The translations under genes were made by a program, and so were the position numbers. The notes below the pieces were generated by a model. It saw only the letters and a program-made list of their open reading frames with translations, made no database searches and was not told the DNA's origin. Of a stretch of DNA of 64,000 nucleotides, positions 16,913-25,964 are shown in pieces (the first letter of the stretch is position 1; every line of letters begins with the position of its first letter). Origin of the DNA: Flavobacterium litorale (GTDB taxonomy: Bacteria > Bacteroidota > Bacteroidia > Flavobacteriales > Flavobacteriaceae); contig NZ_CP080429.1 of assembly GCF_019613795.1 (NCBI RefSeq), forward strand, positions 1,207,501 to 1,271,500, given 5' to 3'.

Positions 16913-17491
16913 TTGGCACACGAACGTATTATATTAGGTATAGACCCTGGTACAACCATAATGGGCTTTGGGATTATAAAAGTGGTAAACAAAAAGATGC
17001 AATTTTTGCAACTTAACGAATTACAGCTTAAAAAGTACGACGACCATTACGTAAAACTCCGTATTATTTTTGAGCGTACTATTGAGCTTATAGAAACCCA
17101 TCACCCCGACGAAATTGCGATTGAAGCCCCGTTTTTTGGTAAAAATGTACAAGCCATGCTTAAATTAGGTAGGGCACAGGGAGTAGCTATGGCAGCAGGA
17201 TTATCGCGCCAAATTCCTATTACAGAATACGAGCCTAAAAAAATAAAAATGGCAATTACAGGTAATGGTAATGCCAGTAAGGAACAAGTTGCCAAAATGC
17301 TACAACAGTTGCTGGATATTGGCGAATTGCCTAAAAACCTAGATAGTACCGATGGCTTGGCAGCAGCAGTTTGCCATTTTTTTAATACAGGTAAAACCGT
17401 TGTGGGTAAAAGCTATACGGGTTGGGATGCCTTTGTAAAACAAAACGAAAGCAGGGTAACCAAAACAGGAACACCAAAAAATGGCGCATAG
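16913..17491 (+). CDS. ruvC: crossover junction endodeoxyribonuclease RuvC
   Basis: A 192-residue Holliday-junction resolvase starting at TTG; there is no in-frame ATG near the conserved opening ERIILGIDPGTTIMGFGII. The catalytic acids are visible: the aspartate in GIDPGT, the glutamate in IAIEAPFFGKN, and the acidic pair in the C-terminal DSTDGLAAAVCHFF helix. Slightly longer than E. coli RuvC (173) by a C-terminal tail. It would cut Holliday junctions with RuvAB, which are not in this window. Its end overlaps the hemW start by 11 bases. Confidence 0.93.
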   Translation: MAHERIILGIDPGTTIMGFGIIKVVNKKMQFLQLNELQLKKYDDHYVKLRIIFERTIELIETHHPDEIAIEAPFFGKNVQAMLKLGRAQGVAMAAGLSRQIPITEYEPKKIKMAITGNGNASKEQVAKMLQQLLDIGELPKNLDSTDGLAAAVCHFFNTGKTVVGKSYTGWDAFVKQNESRVTKTGTPKNGA

Positions 17492-18662
17492 TCGACTCCA
17501 AAATATAAATAACTTAACCACTATTGATGCCAAAGGGGCAGGTATTTACATCCATATACCATTTTGCAAACAAGCATGCCATTACTGCGATTTTCATTTT
17601 TCTACCTCATTAAAAAAGAAAGATGAAATGATAGCGGCTATTATTACCGAGATAGGTATGCGAAAAAATGAGCTTGAAGGGCAGGTAATACAAACTATTT
17701 ACTTTGGCGGTGGCACCCCATCAGTTTTATCAAACCAAGAAATACAGCACATTATAACAGCGGTGTATAACAATTTTACGGTAATTGATAACCCTGAAAT
17801 TACTTTAGAAGCAAATCCCGACGATTTATCGAACAAGCGTATAGCCGCATTATCCAATACGCCCATTAACCGATTGAGTATTGGCATACAATCGTTTTTC
17901 GAAGAAGATTTAAAACTGATGAATCGTGCCCATAATGCAAAAGAAGCTGAGGATTGCATTGCAGCAGCCGTAAAGCATTTCGATAATATTTCTATCGATT
18001 TAATATACGGCATTCCTAACATGAGTAACCAGCGTTGGCTGCAAAACGTAGCAAAAGCATTGCAGTTTGGTGTACCCCATATTTCGAGCTATGCCCTTAC
18101 GGTAGAACCTAAAACAGCACTATACACCTTTGTGAAAAAAGGCATTATTACAGCACCTAGTGATGAGGCTGCCCAAGAACAATTTTTGCTTTTGGTAGAT
18201 GAACTCGAAGCAAATGGTTTTATACATTACGAGCTTTCTAATTTTGGCAAGCAAGGTTATTTTTCACAAAACAATACCGCGTATTGGTTGGGTAAAAAAT
18301 ATTTGGGCATAGGTCCTTCGGCACACAGCTACAACGGAACCACTAGGAGTTGGAATGTAGCCAACAATATGTTGTATCTTAAAAGTATTCAGGAGGGTAA
18401 ACTGCCCTCCGAACAAGAAACGCTAACCTTGTCCGACCGTTACAACGAATATATCATGACGGGGCTACGTACCATTTGGGGCGTTGCTGTAGCGCGCGTG
18501 CAACAGGATTTTGGGCAGTTGTATTACGATTACCTTATTGCACAACTACAACCGTTTTTAGATAATGGCTTACTCTCTTTTAAAGATGGTATTATAACAA
18601 CCACCCGCAAGGGAAAATTTTTATCGGATGGTATTGCTAGCGATTTATTCTTTTTACGCTAA
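17481..18662 (+). CDS. hemW: radical SAM protein HemW (heme chaperone)
   Basis: A 393-residue radical SAM protein. The cluster motif C29-x3-C33-x2-C36 (CKQACHYC) follows the GIYIHIPF opening, and FGGGTPS, EANPDD and IGIQSF are family landmarks. A C-terminal HemN-like domain is present (YELSNF, YLGIGPSAHSYN). HemW was long annotated as oxygen-independent coproporphyrinogen oxidase; the residue pattern suits the HemW heme-delivery branch. The ATG at 17481 overlaps ruvC, so translation is probably coupled. Its stop at 18662 directly abuts the stop of the convergent acyltransferase gene. Confidence 0.9.
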   Translation: MAHSRLQNINNLTTIDAKGAGIYIHIPFCKQACHYCDFHFSTSLKKKDEMIAAIITEIGMRKNELEGQVIQTIYFGGGTPSVLSNQEIQHIITAVYNNFTVIDNPEITLEANPDDLSNKRIAALSNTPINRLSIGIQSFFEEDLKLMNRAHNAKEAEDCIAAAVKHFDNISIDLIYGIPNMSNQRWLQNVAKALQFGVPHISSYALTVEPKTALYTFVKKGIITAPSDEAAQEQFLLLVDELEANGFIHYELSNFGKQGYFSQNNTAYWLGKKYLGIGPSAHSYNGTTRSWNVANNMLYLKSIQEGKLPSEQETLTLSDRYNEYIMTGLRTIWGVAVARVQQDFGQLYYDYLIAQLQPFLDNGLLSFKDGIITTTRKGKFLSDGIASDLFFLR

Positions 18663-19565
18663 TTAATAACGGTTACCCGCTATAAAGCCGAGCCTAAAGC
18701 GTTTCATTATCAAATATAGTATGTAGCAACACAATGCGCTTAAAAGTATTTGTGTAATGGCTAAAAAGTAAGGTTGTGGGTACAATGCATACAATATAGG
18801 GAATACAAACACTATAACAGGGGTGTGGTACAAATGCAGTAAATAGGTATACCCGCCTGTTAATACAAACTTGAACTTAAGGTTTACAATGTTTATAAAT
18901 AATAGCAGCGCAATTATGTGTTTATGGTATACCTCTTCATTAAAAAAATAAAAACTAGCGGCTAATGCTGCTAACCCAATAGCATTTATAACCCATTTGT
19001 TTTGTGTTTCCAAAGCGTATTTTCGGATTATAAAACCACTCACAAACAGTATAGCAATATCCCAACGGAGTAATAACTGCCCAAATACCAATAGGGGTAT
19101 TATAAACAGTAAACTCCAGTAGTTTTTGCGCAGTAATGCTAGTAAGCAAAATATAACAAACAAATCGCGAATAAAATAGGTAGGAGGGTTTATTGGTGGC
19201 GAGTGTAACGAGAGTAACCCTTCGGTAATAAGCGTATAATCGTATTGCAAACGATTGAGGTAATTGTACCCCAATGCGTTTATTATGAGCACAGGTAACA
19301 GCACCACAATATTGGCAATAAGATAGGGAATAAGCAGGCTACGAATTTTCTTTTTGAGCAAATTACCACGCTGCGGGTTCATGCAAAACAAATAGCCCGA
19401 TACTACCGAGAGCAACAAGGTACCGTAGGTAGGCAGTACTTCGAGTATTTGGTAGGTAACCCCCTCGGTAAAATCGTGCCGTATGTGTGTAAACGTAATA
19501 AGTATTACACCTGCAACGCGCATAAACTCGATGGGGTAATTAATACCTTCTGAAGAACCTTTCAT
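18663..19565 (-). CDS. acyltransferase 3 family membrane protein
   Basis: A 300-residue polytopic membrane protein with about ten hydrophobic spans. The N-terminus (GINYPIEFMRVAGVILITFTHIRHDF) resembles the first helix of acyltransferase-3 proteins, with the typical histidine after the helix (FTHIRHD), and a second landmark PTYFIRDLFVIF lies mid-protein. These enzymes acetylate or succinylate surface sugars or lipids. I use the ATG at 19565; an in-frame GTG at 19583 is possible. It is convergent with hemW with no intergenic base at all, so 3' regulation must overlap. No glycan cluster is adjacent. Confidence 0.75.
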   Translation of the reverse strand: MKGSSEGINYPIEFMRVAGVILITFTHIRHDFTEGVTYQILEVLPTYGTLLLSVVSGYLFCMNPQRGNLLKKKIRSLLIPYLIANIVVLLPVLIINALGYNYLNRLQYDYTLITEGLLSLHSPPINPPTYFIRDLFVIFCLLALLRKNYWSLLFIIPLLVFGQLLLRWDIAILFVSGFIIRKYALETQNKWVINAIGLAALAASFYFFNEEVYHKHIIALLLFINIVNLKFKFVLTGGYTYLLHLYHTPVIVFVFPILYALYPQPYFLAITQILLSALCCYILYLIMKRFRLGFIAGNRY

Positions 19566-19646
19566 TCGTAAAAATTTAATCACAATAATACAGTCTTTTT
19601 CATGTATAAGTCAATCAAATCGTTTATTTTGTAAAAAAATTGTATC

Positions 19647-20399
19647 ATGTTAGTACACTTTAACGATGCTGTTGCCGACCTTACTAAACCGTTGGATATA
19701 TCGTTACCCTTAGCCGATAGTACCAAAAACCCTATAGCGTGGTATATTGATAAGCCTGTTATTACGCCCGTAACCATGGGCGATTGGGTTGGAAAAGTGA
19801 GCAGAGGTGCATCGACTAATTTTAATACTATCCTCTTTAATCCGCACGGTCATGGTACACATACCGAGTGTTTGGGGCATATTACCAAAGATTTTTATAG
19901 TATTAACGATGCGCTAAAGCAATTCTTTTTTGTAGCCGAATTAATTTCAGTTACACCCGAAGCACAAGGCGAAGATTTAGTAATAACCCAAAGCCAAATA
20001 GCAGCGGCTTTAAGCGGAAAAACCCCTGAAGCAATAGTAATTAGAACATTACCTAATGATGTTGCAAAACAATCTAAAAACTACAGCAATACCAATCCGC
20101 CCTACCTTGAGGAAGCTGCTGCAACCTACATGCGCGAATGCGGTATAAAACACGTATTAATTGATTTACCGAGCGTAGATAAAGAGAAAGACGATGGTAA
20201 ACTCCTATCGCACAAAGCATTTTGGAATGTAAAAGATGTAAATAATTTGAATGATGATGCGCGCCACGATGCTACCATAACTGAATTAATTTTTGTTGCC
20301 GATACCATACTGGATGGGAGTTACTTGCTTAACCTACAAATAGCATCGTTTGTAAACGATGCCTCGCCAAGTAAACCTGTATTATATAAACTAGAATAA
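19647..20399 (+). CDS. cyclase family protein (kynurenine formamidase-like)
   Basis: A 250-residue metal-dependent hydrolase. The family motif HGHGTHTE (in FNPHGHGTHTECLGHI), which supplies metal ligands, is present, along with the opening DLTKPLDISLPL and a later HVLIDLPSVD segment. Members include kynurenine formamidase and various cyclic-amide hydrolases, so the substrate is open. It is followed after 2 bases by an MmcQ/YjbR gene in the same direction, which makes a two-gene operon. Confidence 0.85.
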   Translation: MLVHFNDAVADLTKPLDISLPLADSTKNPIAWYIDKPVITPVTMGDWVGKVSRGASTNFNTILFNPHGHGTHTECLGHITKDFYSINDALKQFFFVAELISVTPEAQGEDLVITQSQIAAALSGKTPEAIVIRTLPNDVAKQSKNYSNTNPPYLEEAAATYMRECGIKHVLIDLPSVDKEKDDGKLLSHKAFWNVKDVNNLNDDARHDATITELIFVADTILDGSYLLNLQIASFVNDASPSKPVLYKLE

Positions 20400-20401
20400 T
20401 T

Positions 20402-20770
20402 ATGAACATTCAGCAATTTTACGAATATTGCCTTGCCAAAAAAGGGGTTACTGAGCATTTTCCGTTTGATGATGATGTGTTGGTGTTTAAAGTTGGTAAT
20501 AAAATGTTTGCATTATCTTCTGTAAAGAGTTGGGAAAAGGAGGAAGCGGCTATAAACCTTAAATGCGACCCTGAGAGGGCGCTTGAACTCCGCGCCGAAT
20601 ACGAAGGTGTACAACCAGGTTACCATATGAGCAAACAGCATTGGAATACTGTATCTGTACATAGCGACGTTCCGTTATCGTTATTGAAAGAGCTTATAGA
20701 CCACTCGTATGAGTTAATTTTTAAAAGCCTTACTAAAAAATTACAGGCAGAAGTTTTAGCAAGCGAATAA
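20402..20770 (+). CDS. MmcQ/YjbR family protein
   Basis: A 122-residue soluble protein with the MmcQ/YjbR (CyaY-like fold) pattern: YCLAKKGVTEHFPFDDDVLVFKV, then KMFALSS, INLKCDPERALELR and PGYHMSKQHWNTV. The family is described as DNA-binding on thin evidence; the true role is unknown. It is co-transcribed with the cyclase gene and followed by a terminator. Confidence 0.87.
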   Translation: MNIQQFYEYCLAKKGVTEHFPFDDDVLVFKVGNKMFALSSVKSWEKEEAAINLKCDPERALELRAEYEGVQPGYHMSKQHWNTVSVHSDVPLSLLKELIDHSYELIFKSLTKKLQAEVLASE

Positions 20771-20771
20771 A

Positions 20772-20798
20772 AAAAGCCCCGTAGTTAACGAGGCTTTA
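20772..20798. terminator. terminator between convergent MmcQ and DUF4407 genes
   Basis: AAAGCC and GGCTTT arms with inner CGT/ACG pairs, A-run and T-containing flanks. Probably serves both strands. Confidence 0.6.
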
Positions 20799-20802
20799 CA
20801 TA

Positions 20803-21903
20803 TTACATAACATTTTTCTGTTTTTCAGAAAAACTGTCCGCTTGCATCTCAAGTAGCTCAATAGCCTTCTTCTTTTTGTAGTTGTACAGCTCCTTGTCAC
20901 TTCTAATTTCGGCATATACATCGTCGTAAATTTCAGCATCGGTATTTTGCATCCGTTCGCGTTGGTAATTGTTTTGCGACAGATTAACCCTAGTAGCCAT
21001 TTCGTTGTCCTCCAATTTAAAATCATATTCTCCTTTAGGCGATAGCAGCTTGGCAATAATGGGCGATGTTTCTATAGCCAAAAACAATAACATAATAAAT
21101 AAGGAGGGTAATAAGGGTAATTTATTCAGAGCCTTAATCCGAGCCATAAGCCCATCAAACTTATCTATAATAGGTTGTGTTTCGCTTATCTTTTTATCTA
21201 AATTTGTTTGTAATGCTATGGCTTCCGCTTCTTTCGCCTCAATTTTTGCATTGTTTTTTGCTTTTAGGGTAGCAAGCTCTGCTAACGCAGCATCATGTTT
21301 TTCGCGCTTCTCCTTATACACAGGTCCTTTGCCTAATTTTTTAGTACCGCTAGTGCCTTCGGCTTCGGTAATGTAAGTAGTATAAAGTGCGTTAACCTCT
21401 TTCTCTTTTGTAGTTATTTCAGCTTTTAAGCTATCAATAGCAGCTTTGTTGCTGTTCAGGTCGGTAGCATAATAATTGGCAGCTTGTTTTTTGTTGGCGA
21501 GTGCCATATCGTTTTTTTCTTTGAGTAAAACGGTATCAATTTCTTTTTCAAAGATTTTTATCTCTAAAGGTTTTGATATTACAATGGCGATAATAATAGC
21601 AAGTATAATACGTGGTGATGCCTGTAGTAGTTCCTGCCTGAAACTATCGCGCTTGCGAATGGTAGAAACAATAAACCTATCGAGATTAAAAATGAGTAAT
21701 CCCCAAATAAAGCCGAAAAAAACAGCCAAATAAGCATTGTCAAACACGGTATATAGGGCGTAGCCAGCAGCTACCCAAGCTAGTAATGCCGTAAAGAAAA
21801 CGGTTGCACCGATACCTGCATATTTGTTTTGTTCGCCATCGGAACAACTGTAAATAATGGTTTTATCTGCACCCGAGCAGATGATAAAAAAACGTTTTAA
21901 CAT
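20803..21903 (-). CDS. DUF4407 membrane protein with periplasmic or cytoplasmic coiled coil
   Basis: 366 residues. The N-terminal third has three hydrophobic spans (GIGATVFFTALLAWVAAGYAL, YLAVFFGFIWGLLIFNLDRF, RIILAIIIAIVISKPLE) with the DUF4407 signature FNLDRFIVSTIRK and KPLEIKIFEKEI. A long Lys/Glu/Ala-rich coiled coil (about residues 125-255) follows, then another span (LLPSLFIMLLFLAIETSPIIAKLL), then a charged tail. Family function is unknown. It has no operon partner; the TonB-like gene upstream on the same strand is separated by a terminator. Confidence 0.87.
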   Translation of the reverse strand: MLKRFFIICSGADKTIIYSCSDGEQNKYAGIGATVFFTALLAWVAAGYALYTVFDNAYLAVFFGFIWGLLIFNLDRFIVSTIRKRDSFRQELLQASPRIILAIIIAIVISKPLEIKIFEKEIDTVLLKEKNDMALANKKQAANYYATDLNSNKAAIDSLKAEITTKEKEVNALYTTYITEAEGTSGTKKLGKGPVYKEKREKHDAALAELATLKAKNNAKIEAKEAEAIALQTNLDKKISETQPIIDKFDGLMARIKALNKLPLLPSLFIMLLFLAIETSPIIAKLLSPKGEYDFKLEDNEMATRVNLSQNNYQRERMQNTDAEIYDDVYAEIRSDKELYNYKKKKAIELLEMQADSFSEKQKNVM

Positions 21904-21991
21904 AATGATTGATTTTGATTGATGATGATTACAAATATAACGTGTTTTCTGTTAAAATGTTTTAAGTAGTTGATATGTTTGGCTTTAAATA

Positions 21992-22018
21992 GAAAAACCA
22001 CCCAATTGGGTGGTTTTT
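21992..22018. terminator. bidirectional intrinsic terminator
   Basis: Perfect palindrome AAAAACCACCC AATT GGGTGGTTTTT downstream of the TonB-like gene. Confidence 0.88.
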
Positions 22019-22039
22019 GATGATTATGAAAAAATGTGT

Positions 22040-22486
22040 TTATTTTTTATCATCTACATTTACGGTTATCGGTAGATTATATCTAGCACGGATTGTTTTG
22101 CCATTTAATTTACCAGGAATCCACTTTTTATTTCGATTCACTTTTTTAAGCACTCTAATTGCCTCACGACCTAAACCATACCCAGGGTCTCTTAATAGTT
22201 TAATTTCAGACATAGAACCATCTTTTTCAATTACAAAAGATAGGTATATTCTGGCAGTCATAACTTTACTAATCCTCGGTATTTTAAAATGTTTGTAGAT
22301 ATAGGAATAGAAACCTTCCATACCTCCATCAATATATTCGGGCTTTTCTGTAAGTTCAGAAACATTATAGCTTCTTTGCTGCTCTATAATAACTGTGTCC
22401 TTGGTTTTTTCTTGGGCAATTACTGTTACAGACAGCATTGTTATACTAAGTATAAACAAACTGCTAAGTATGTTTTTAGTTATCAT
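22040..22486 (-). CDS. periplasmic protein with TonB C-terminal domain
   Basis: 148 residues. A signal peptide (MITKNILSSLFILSITML, cleavage near VIAQ) replaces the N-terminal anchor of true TonB. The C-terminal domain has the TonB pattern: PEYIDGGMEGFYSYIYKHFKIP, then RIYLSFVIEKDGSMSEIKLL, RDPGYGLGREAIRVLK, and WIPGKLNGKTIRARYNLPITV. Without an anchor it cannot transduce ExbBD energy in the normal way, so it is probably a TonB-domain protein of unknown role. It lies 20 bases before the dipeptidase stop region; a shared transcript is possible but not shown. Confidence 0.82.
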   Translation of the reverse strand: MITKNILSSLFILSITMLSVTVIAQEKTKDTVIIEQQRSYNVSELTEKPEYIDGGMEGFYSYIYKHFKIPRISKVMTARIYLSFVIEKDGSMSEIKLLRDPGYGLGREAIRVLKKVNRNKKWIPGKLNGKTIRARYNLPITVNVDDKK

Positions 22487-22506
22487 GATGATAAAATCGG
22501 ATAAGA

Positions 22507-23895
22507 TTATTTACTCATTTCTGTAAAATATTTGTAGAATAAAGGAATGGTTTCAATACCTTTTAGGTAATTAAATATGCCAAAATGTTCGTTGGGCGAG
22601 TGTATCGCATCGCTATCCAGCCCAAAGCCCATCATTACTGTTTTACTTTTTAGTTCTTTCTCAAAAAGTGCTACAATAGGTATACTACCTCCCGAGCGTA
22701 CAGGTATGGGTTTAATGCCAAAACTTTCGTTATAAGCACTTGCAGCAGCCCTGTACCCAATGCTATCTATTGGCGTAACATAGGCTTGCCCGCCGTGGTG
22801 TGGTGTTACTTTTACTTTTACACCTTTTGGAGCAATGCTTTCAAAATGCTTTGTAAATAACTCGGTTATTTCTTCCCAATCTTGGTCAGGTACCAAACGC
22901 ATGGATATTTTTGCATAGGCTTTACTTGCAATTACGGTTTTTGCGCCTTCGCCAGTATAACCACCCCACATACCGTTTACGTCAAGCGTAGGTCGTATCG
23001 AGTTTCGTTCATTAGTACTATAAGTAGCTTCGCCATAAACATCATCTATATCCAAAGCGTTTTTATAATCTTCTAACGAGAATGGGGCTTTAGCCATTTC
23101 GTCGCGCTCTTCACGAGACAGCTCTTCTACTTTATCATAAAAACCAGGTATGGTAATGTGGTTGTTATCGTCGTGTAATTGCGCTATCATTTTAGCGAGT
23201 ATGTTTAGTGGGTTGGCTACTGCACCACCATATAAACCAGAGTGCAGGTCGCGGTTGGGTCCTGTAACTTCAACTTCTACATAACTAAGTCCTCTTAAAC
23301 CAGTGGTTATAGAGGGTTGGGTGTTGGATATCATCCCTGTATCAGAGATTAATATTACGTCATTTTTTAATTTCTTTTGGTTACGCTCTACAAACCAACC
23401 TAAACTTGGCGAGCCGACCTCTTCTTCACCTTCAATCATAAACTTTACGTTACAAGGCAATACGTTGTTTTTAACCATGTATTCCATAGCTTTAACGTGC
23501 ATATACATTTGCCCCTTATCATCGCAAGCTCCGCGTGCAAAAATGGCACCTTCTGGGTGAATTTCGGTAGCTTTTACAACAGGCTCAAATGGTGGCGATT
23601 TCCATAAATCAACAGGGTCAGCAGGTTGTACATCGTAATGTCCGTACACTAAAACAGTAGGTAGGTTAGGGTCTATAGTTTTTTCGGCATATACAATTGG
23701 GTAGCCGGGTGTTTCGCAAATCTCCACGGTATCGCAGCCTGCTTTTTCAAGACTTTCTTTTACAGCTTCGGCAGTATTTATTACATCTTGCGAGTAAGCG
23801 CTATCAGCACTTACCGATGGTATTTTTAGTAATTCTTTAAGTTCATCAATAAAGCGTTCTTTATGCTCCTGTACGTAGCTTTTTATGTTATCCAT
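22507..23895 (-). CDS. M20 family dipeptidase
   Basis: A 462-residue di-zinc peptidase of the M20/M25/M40 family. Metal and catalytic residues are visible in order: YGHYDVQP, then ARGACDDKGQ (bridging Asp), EGEEEVGS (catalytic and ligand Glu), and the C-terminal SDAIHSPNEHF histidine. A dimerisation lid lies between (TGPNRDLHSGLYGG). The wording matches cytosolic nonspecific dipeptidases, which cut small peptides. No signal peptide. Stand-alone gene. Confidence 0.9.
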   Translation of the reverse strand: MDNIKSYVQEHKERFIDELKELLKIPSVSADSAYSQDVINTAEAVKESLEKAGCDTVEICETPGYPIVYAEKTIDPNLPTVLVYGHYDVQPADPVDLWKSPPFEPVVKATEIHPEGAIFARGACDDKGQMYMHVKAMEYMVKNNVLPCNVKFMIEGEEEVGSPSLGWFVERNQKKLKNDVILISDTGMISNTQPSITTGLRGLSYVEVEVTGPNRDLHSGLYGGAVANPLNILAKMIAQLHDDNNHITIPGFYDKVEELSREERDEMAKAPFSLEDYKNALDIDDVYGEATYSTNERNSIRPTLDVNGMWGGYTGEGAKTVIASKAYAKISMRLVPDQDWEEITELFTKHFESIAPKGVKVKVTPHHGGQAYVTPIDSIGYRAAASAYNESFGIKPIPVRSGGSIPIVALFEKELKSKTVMMGFGLDSDAIHSPNEHFGIFNYLKGIETIPLFYKYFTEMSK

Positions 23896-23966
23896 TTTAG
23901 TATTAATGATATAGGTTTACTGCCAAAATTACGGAAAAATATTTATTATTTTTTTTCATTTTTTGC

Positions 23967-23996
23967 TTGCTTTGTTTTAAAGTATACGTATATTTG
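23967..23996 (+). promoter_or_regulatory. promoter for tRNA-Leu
   Basis: TTG at 23967-23969, 19 bases, TATATTTG at 23989-23996. Confidence 0.65.
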
Positions 23997-24037
23997 CACC
24001 CACAATAATTAAACATGCTTTTTGTTTGTTATTACCT

Positions 24038-24119
24038 GCGGGTGTGGTGAAATTGGTAGACACGCCAGACTTAGGATCTGGTGCCGCAAGGTGTGAAGGT
24101 TCGAGTCCTTTCACCCGCA
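24038..24119 (+). tRNA. tRNA-Leu (TAG)
   Basis: An 82-base type II tRNA. The acceptor stem is GCGGGTG / CACCCGC, the D loop has AAATTGGTAGACAC, the anticodon loop CTTAGGA gives TAG, a variable arm (GTGCCGCAAGGTGT) follows, and the T arm has GGTTCGAGTCC. CCA is not encoded. It marks the left edge of the metal island. Confidence 0.97.
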
Positions 24120-24120
24120 C

Positions 24121-24152
24121 AAAAGCCTCTGAGAAATCAGAGGCTTTTTTTT
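24121..24152 (+). terminator. tRNA-Leu terminator, also candidate left attachment site
   Basis: AAAAGCCTCTGA / TCAGAGGCTTTT stem with loop GAAA and T run. Its right half (24134-24150, AAATCAGAGGCTTTTTT) is repeated exactly at 42438-42454. Confidence 0.85.
24134..24150 (+). repeat. 17-base direct repeat, left copy (candidate attL)
   Basis: AAATCAGAGGCTTTTTT, identical and in the same orientation as 42438-42454 at the far edge of the metal island. Confidence 0.45.
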
Positions 24153-24170
24153 ATATCATATTTCAATGTT

Positions 24171-24587
24171 TTAATCCACGTTACATTTTTCACAAATACC
24201 CCTTATAATAAGGTTCATGTTTTCTGCCTCATAACCTTTTGGAAGATTGATTTGTGGGATTTTATAATCTGTCAAGCAAACCGTTTCTTGGCATGTATTG
24301 CATCTAAAATGTAAGTGCAAATCGTTATTTCCCTTAGTGGTAAATTGATTTTCACAAATAGCATATTTTATAATGCCAGTACCATCTTCTATAGCGTGTA
24401 CCAATCCTCTTTCTTCAAATGTTTTTATGGTACGATAAAGCGTACTTCGCTCAGAGGTTTTAAAATCTTTTTCCAGTTCGCCCAAGCTTATGGCATTTTC
24501 TCTATTTGCTAATAATTTATATACCAATAATCGCATTGCAGTAGGGCGAACTCTTTTGTTTTCAAGTATTTTTACTATGTCTACCAT
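24171..24587 (-). CDS. Fur-family transcriptional regulator
   Basis: A 138-residue regulator. I start at the ATG at 24587 (MVDIVKILENKRVRPTAMRLLVY), the usual Fur-family opening; a frame to 24680 runs through an AACC repeat and is not family-like. The winged helix is residues ~10-75 (SLGELEKDFKTSERSTLYRTIKTFEERGLV), then the dimerisation domain with NDLHLHFRCNTC and the terminal RGICEKC, two CxxC pairs for structural zinc. Family members sense Fe, Zn, Mn, Ni or peroxide. Lying at the 3' end of the CzcA/CzcB cluster, it is a candidate metal-responsive regulator of the island (inference). Confidence 0.88.
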   Translation of the reverse strand: MVDIVKILENKRVRPTAMRLLVYKLLANRENAISLGELEKDFKTSERSTLYRTIKTFEERGLVHAIEDGTGIIKYAICENQFTTKGNNDLHLHFRCNTCQETVCLTDYKIPQINLPKGYEAENMNLIIRGICEKCNVD

Positions 24588-24667
24588 TTTACGTATTTTA
24601 TAGAACTGCTTTTTGAATGGGCTTGTTGCTTTATCTCCTTTTTTGGAATTACACTGAACAGAGGCTA

Positions 24668-24684
24668 ACCAACCAACCAACCAA
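24668..24684. repeat. short AACC tetranucleotide repeat
   Basis: Four copies of AACC/CCAA in tandem between the CzcB stop and the Fur-family start. Too short to call phase-variable. Confidence 0.5.
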
Positions 24685-24702
24685 AATCAAATTTTATATG
24701 TA

Positions 24703-25944
24703 TTAATGACTATGTGACGTTTCACTTTTTTGCATTTCCGATATTAGGTAGTATGCATTGTTAAATACTACCTGTGTGTTTTCCAGAAGTGGCTCCAGTA
24801 GCTTTATTTCTACCCAACCATCTTCCGTAATGCCCGTGCGGACTTCAAGCGGCTTTAACTCCCATTCAACTTCTCCATCTTCCAAGTGTTTTTGGGCGGT
24901 AAAAATGAAAGGTTTTCCACCTTCTTCTATAATGGCATCTTCTGGCAATGCAGTTATTTGTGTTTCACTTGTCCTGATTTTTCCATTGATGTACATTCTT
25001 GGAATCAGGAACTCTTCTTTATTATCTATTTTGGCGTGAACGTGTACCGCTTTTGGATTCTGTTCAAATTGTTTTCCTACAGAATAGATTGCTCCAGTAA
25101 GATTAATCCTTGGTACCGATTCTAATGTAAAAGAAATTTTTTGTCCTTTTTTAACTTTATGGATATCTTTTTCAAAAACCATCAAATCGGCATGTATATA
25201 TTCGTTGTCCACAATAGTGAACATAGGGGTTTGGGATGCTACATATTGCCCCATTTGAATAGTTACCTTTTCTATATAGCCATCGATAGGACTTATTACT
25301 GGAACATATTCGTAAATTGTGCCGCTTCTTATTTTTGAGGTATTTATGTTCAATTGTCGTAACTGCGATTCATAACCTTTTACCTCTGCTTTAATCGATT
25401 GATAATCCGCTTCTGTTTGCTGAAACGTCCTCCCCGAGCCGACTTTTTCCTCATACAATCGTTTTTGGCGTTCGTATTCTTTTTCCAAAAACTGCATTCT
25501 GCTAAAGGTTTTGATATAATTAGTCTGGATTTGGGAAAGGTCGGGATGGGAAAGGTAAGCCAGAGTCTGCCCTTTCCGAACCTTTTCACTTTCTATGACT
25601 TTGATGCTACTTACGTTACCGCCCAAAATTGCGGTTACTGTAGCTTCATACTGAGGCGGTACCTCCAATTGTCCGTTGGCTTTTACCACACCAGAAAGTG
25701 ATTTTGTTGGTAAAGCACCTACTTTAATTCCCAAGCTATTGAATTTCAACTCGGATAAATGTACTGCTTTAACTTCTTCAGAACTTTCTTCGCTTTCTCC
25801 ACGTTCCTCTCCTTCGTTATGGGCATGGGTTTCTTCTGTATCGGAAAACTTTTGGTCTTCGTTTTGCGTTGCTTTTTTTTGGCAACCCATAAAAATGACA
25901 AGCATTAGTGGCAACATTAAAATCTTTATTATTTGCGTTTTCAT
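24703..25944 (-). CDS. RND efflux periplasmic adaptor (CzcB/HlyD type)
   Basis: A 413-residue lipoprotein (lipobox FMGC, Cys21). Just after the cysteine comes a His/Glu-rich stretch (THAHNEGEERGESEESSEE) that may bind metal. The membrane-fusion layout follows: a lipoyl-like half motif (GGNVSSIKVIESEKVRKGQTLAYL), a helical hairpin (about 125-190), the second half (SPIDGYIEKVTIQMGQYV), a beta-barrel domain, and a terminal DGWVEIKLLEPL segment. It ends in HSH. It links the RND pump to the outer-membrane channel. It lies 20 bases downstream of the fused CzcA-TolC gene in operon 1. Confidence 0.9.
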   Translation of the reverse strand: MKTQIIKILMLPLMLVIFMGCQKKATQNEDQKFSDTEETHAHNEGEERGESEESSEEVKAVHLSELKFNSLGIKVGALPTKSLSGVVKANGQLEVPPQYEATVTAILGGNVSSIKVIESEKVRKGQTLAYLSHPDLSQIQTNYIKTFSRMQFLEKEYERQKRLYEEKVGSGRTFQQTEADYQSIKAEVKGYESQLRQLNINTSKIRSGTIYEYVPVISPIDGYIEKVTIQMGQYVASQTPMFTIVDNEYIHADLMVFEKDIHKVKKGQKISFTLESVPRINLTGAIYSVGKQFEQNPKAVHVHAKIDNKEEFLIPRMYINGKIRTSETQITALPEDAIIEEGGKPFIFTAQKHLEDGEVEWELKPLEVRTGITEDGWVEIKLLEPLLENTQVVFNNAYYLISEMQKSETSHSH

Positions 25945-25964
25945 TGTATTGTTTGTCTTAAGTT

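Noticed and set aside
18655-18668. Fusion or frameshift between hemW and the acyltransferase gene
   Set aside because: The genes are on opposite strands with abutting stop codons; both ends look normal.
22040-22486. Full TonB energy transducer
   Set aside because: It has a cleavable signal peptide and no proline-rich linker or membrane anchor, so only the C-terminal domain is TonB-like.
24668-24684. Phase-variable simple repeat before the Fur-family gene
   Set aside because: Only four AACC units, outside the chosen reading frame and not clearly within a promoter.
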